A stretch of 53,755 nucleotides of DNA from Phycisphaerae bacterium (GTDB lineage Bacteria > Planctomycetota > Phycisphaerae > SM23-33). Below are positions 52,538-53,755 of this stretch, one piece after another (the stretch's first letter is position 1; each line of letters begins with the position of its first letter). The notes under the pieces are model-generated. The model was not told where the DNA came from, did no database searches, and saw only the letters and a list, made by a program, of their open reading frames with translations. A program made the position numbers and the translations under genes. The stretch covers positions 1 to 53,755 of the forward strand of contig DRGC01000011.1 of NCBI GenBank assembly GCA_011050235.1. Direction: 5' to 3'.

Positions 52538-53449
52538 TCATGATTTCAGATAGATCGGGTTGGTCCAGGCGGATCGGCCCGTGGCGTCGGTGACGACAGC
52601 TCGGACGTAGGGCCAGCTTGATGGCGTCTTGATCTTGAAGCTGCTGACGCTCTTGCCGTCGCCTGCCTCACGGCGCTCGCCCTGGCCCGGGCCGGACTTG
52701 AATGTGATCCGCGCCGCCGGCGAGCAGCGCAGCGTGATCTTGCCGTCGGTGACGCGGAAGTCGTGGACCTTCGGCCCGCAGGACGCGTAGGTCGCGCCGG
52801 TGCGAACGGCCTTGAGGACATTGGCGACCGTCAGCGACCGCATCTTCAGCCACGTCCAGCCGCCGAATGTGTCGGTGGCCCCGGGGCGGCCGCCCGAGTG
52901 CGTGTCGTCGACGGCGACCGCCGGCAGGCGCCGGTTGCGGTCGAGAATGTAGGCCCATTCGTTTTCGCTGCATCCCCGCCCGGCGCCGGCGTCGCAGATC
53001 GTGTTCCAGACCTCCACGGCCGCGACGTCCTTGAGATCTTTGTAGTCGGCGAACTCCATCCCGCACCAGAACGGATGGCCCAGGATCGTCAACCCGCCGA
53101 CTTTGGCGACCTGTCGGACGCAACTGACGGCCTGGTTCTTGGCGCTGGTTGTTTTCGGCTTGAAGCCGTGCGGCACGTTCAGGGCGACCAAGTGAAAAGA
53201 ACTCTTGTAGGTCGTCATCGGCGGATGAAGCTCCGTCCCGCTGATCACGAGCAGGCTCTTGGTGGACAGGGGCCGGACGTCGTGCGTGGCCCCGTGGTCG
53301 GTGATCGCCAAGACGTCGTAGCCCTTGCGGCGGTAATTGGCGACGACCTGGCGGGGCGGCAGGGCCCCGTCGGAGGCGTTGGTGTGGGTGTGGAAATTGG
53401 CTTTGTACCACTGGCCGGGCTGTTCGAAGGGGTTGACGAAACGGGTCAT
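52538..53449 (-). CDS. PHP-domain phosphoesterase-like protein
   Basis: A 303-residue protein. The start at 53449 has AAAGGA about 9 nt upstream. PHP motifs are WYKANFHTHTNASDGALPP (HxH), DVLAITDHGATHD, VISGTELHPP, TILGHPFWCG and AVAVDDTHSGG: the ring of metal-binding His/Asp/Glu. A C-terminal beta domain (about 225-303, ITLRCSPAARITFKSGPGQG) resembles those on planctomycete PHP proteins. It probably hydrolyses a phosphoester; the substrate is unknown. It lies upstream of the debranching enzyme on the same strand (67-nt gap). Confidence 0.82.
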   Translation of the reverse strand: MTRFVNPFEQPGQWYKANFHTHTNASDGALPPRQVVANYRRKGYDVLAITDHGATHDVRPLSTKSLLVISGTELHPPMTTYKSSFHLVALNVPHGFKPKTTSAKNQAVSCVRQVAKVGGLTILGHPFWCGMEFADYKDLKDVAAVEVWNTICDAGAGRGCSENEWAYILDRNRRLPAVAVDDTHSGGRPGATDTFGGWTWLKMRSLTVANVLKAVRTGATYASCGPKVHDFRVTDGKITLRCSPAARITFKSGPGQGERREAGDGKSVSSFKIKTPSSWPYVRAVVTDATGRSAWTNPIYLKS

Positions 53450-53543
53450 ACTGAACGGTCCTTTCCGTTGGCCTCGCGTTGGATTGCAGCGCGGCGGGGC
53501 GGGTCCGCCTCCGCCGGTCATCTTGCTGCGCGTGCCCGAGTGG

Positions 53544-53755
53544 TCAGTCGGTGGGCGGGTCGTCGGTCGAGCTGTCGGCCGGCTGGTCGTCCGTATCGTC
53601 GGCGTCGCCGGGCTGGTCGGTCGGCTTGTCGGCCGCCTGCTTGGCCTTTTGGCGGACGAGTTCTTTGCGGACGCGGGCCCGGGCCAGAACGTATTGTTCT
53701 TCGGCGTCGACCTTGAACGCCTGGGTGTAGTAGCTCTCGGCGTCTTCCAGCCTCC
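53544..53755 (-). CDS. C-terminal end of a TPR-like protein with acidic tail (partial)
   Basis: The visible 69 residues read RLEDAESYYTQAFKVDAEEQ, YVLARARVRKELVRQKAKQA and an Asp/Pro/Thr-rich tail ending DDPPTD. The first helix pair (AESYYTQAFKVDAEE) looks like a tetratricopeptide unit. The start is beyond the right edge. Function cannot be assigned. Confidence 0.6.
   Translation of the reverse strand, partial: RLEDAESYYTQAFKVDAEEQYVLARARVRKELVRQKAKQAADKPTDQPGDADDTDDQPADSSTDDPPTD

Overview
The window looks like chromosome from an uncultured planctomycete, most likely of the Phycisphaerae/Sedimentisphaerales type. The evidence is high GC, an N-terminal LEPR-XLL-type motif (ALEPRLLL) on a giant SdrD B-like repeat protein, dockerin-like EF-hand repeats, a PEP-CTERM anchor, two neutral ceramidase-like hydrolases, and Gram-negative envelope genes (heptosyltransferase, Kdo-kinase-like protein) next to the arginine kinase pair McsA/McsB. 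This placement is inferred from gene content only.

Layout. 1-7.6 kb: two divergent ceramidase-like hydrolases, a short Ntn-hydrolase-like ORF, a PepSY-like exported protein, an N-acetylneuraminate lyase-family aldolase, a lipoprotein serpin and a polytopic membrane protein. 7.7-8.4 kb: a tRNA-Asn locus in which three 80-bp tRNA-derived units carrying a perfect palindrome precede one intact tRNA-Asn, followed by a small GIY-YIG nuclease ORF and another tRNA-Asn fragment disrupted by palindromes. 8.6-21.3 kb: a PEP-CTERM/dockerin-like protein and a 3744-residue surface protein of SdrD B-like repeats alternating with beta-propellers. 21.9-25.7 kb: a VWA protein, a corrinoid methyltransferase-like protein, a YggS-like protein, a PfpI-like protein, and a second GIY-YIG ORF directly downstream of a tRNA-Ala. 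25.9-31.7 kb: rnpA-yidD, a lipoprotein with a HAD/LNS2-like core, and a tightly overlapping envelope operon (GT9, WaaP-like kinase, GT4, PlsY). 31.9-41.3 kb: membrane proteins, mcsAB, a QueD-like protein, a decayed pta fragment, a sugar isomerase-like protein, and a reverse-strand operon of DHODH-like, cmk, plsC and URO-D-like genes. 41.4-45.9 kb: ndk-ligA, then rplM-rpsI with a very long repeat extension on S9. 46.3-53.8 kb: an LPP20/FlgT-like exported-protein cluster, a PPC-domain protein, a glycogen debranching enzyme, a PHP phosphoesterase and a partial acidic-tailed protein.

The most unusual signal is the recurrence of short palindromic elements. They sit inside tRNA-derived sequence, directly behind stop codons, and in frame inside protein genes (a ceramidase-like gene, ligA, both GIY-YIG ORFs). 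Both GIY-YIG ORFs lie co-oriented 21-30 nt downstream of an intact tRNA and have one end coded by repeat or tRNA sequence. This is consistent with a small tRNA-targeting mobile or homing unit, which is an inference. Other points of interest are the S9 extension, the giant protein's modular layout, the serpin's atypical hinge, the Cys-to-His change in the QueD-like protein, and the pta remnant with an in-frame stop.
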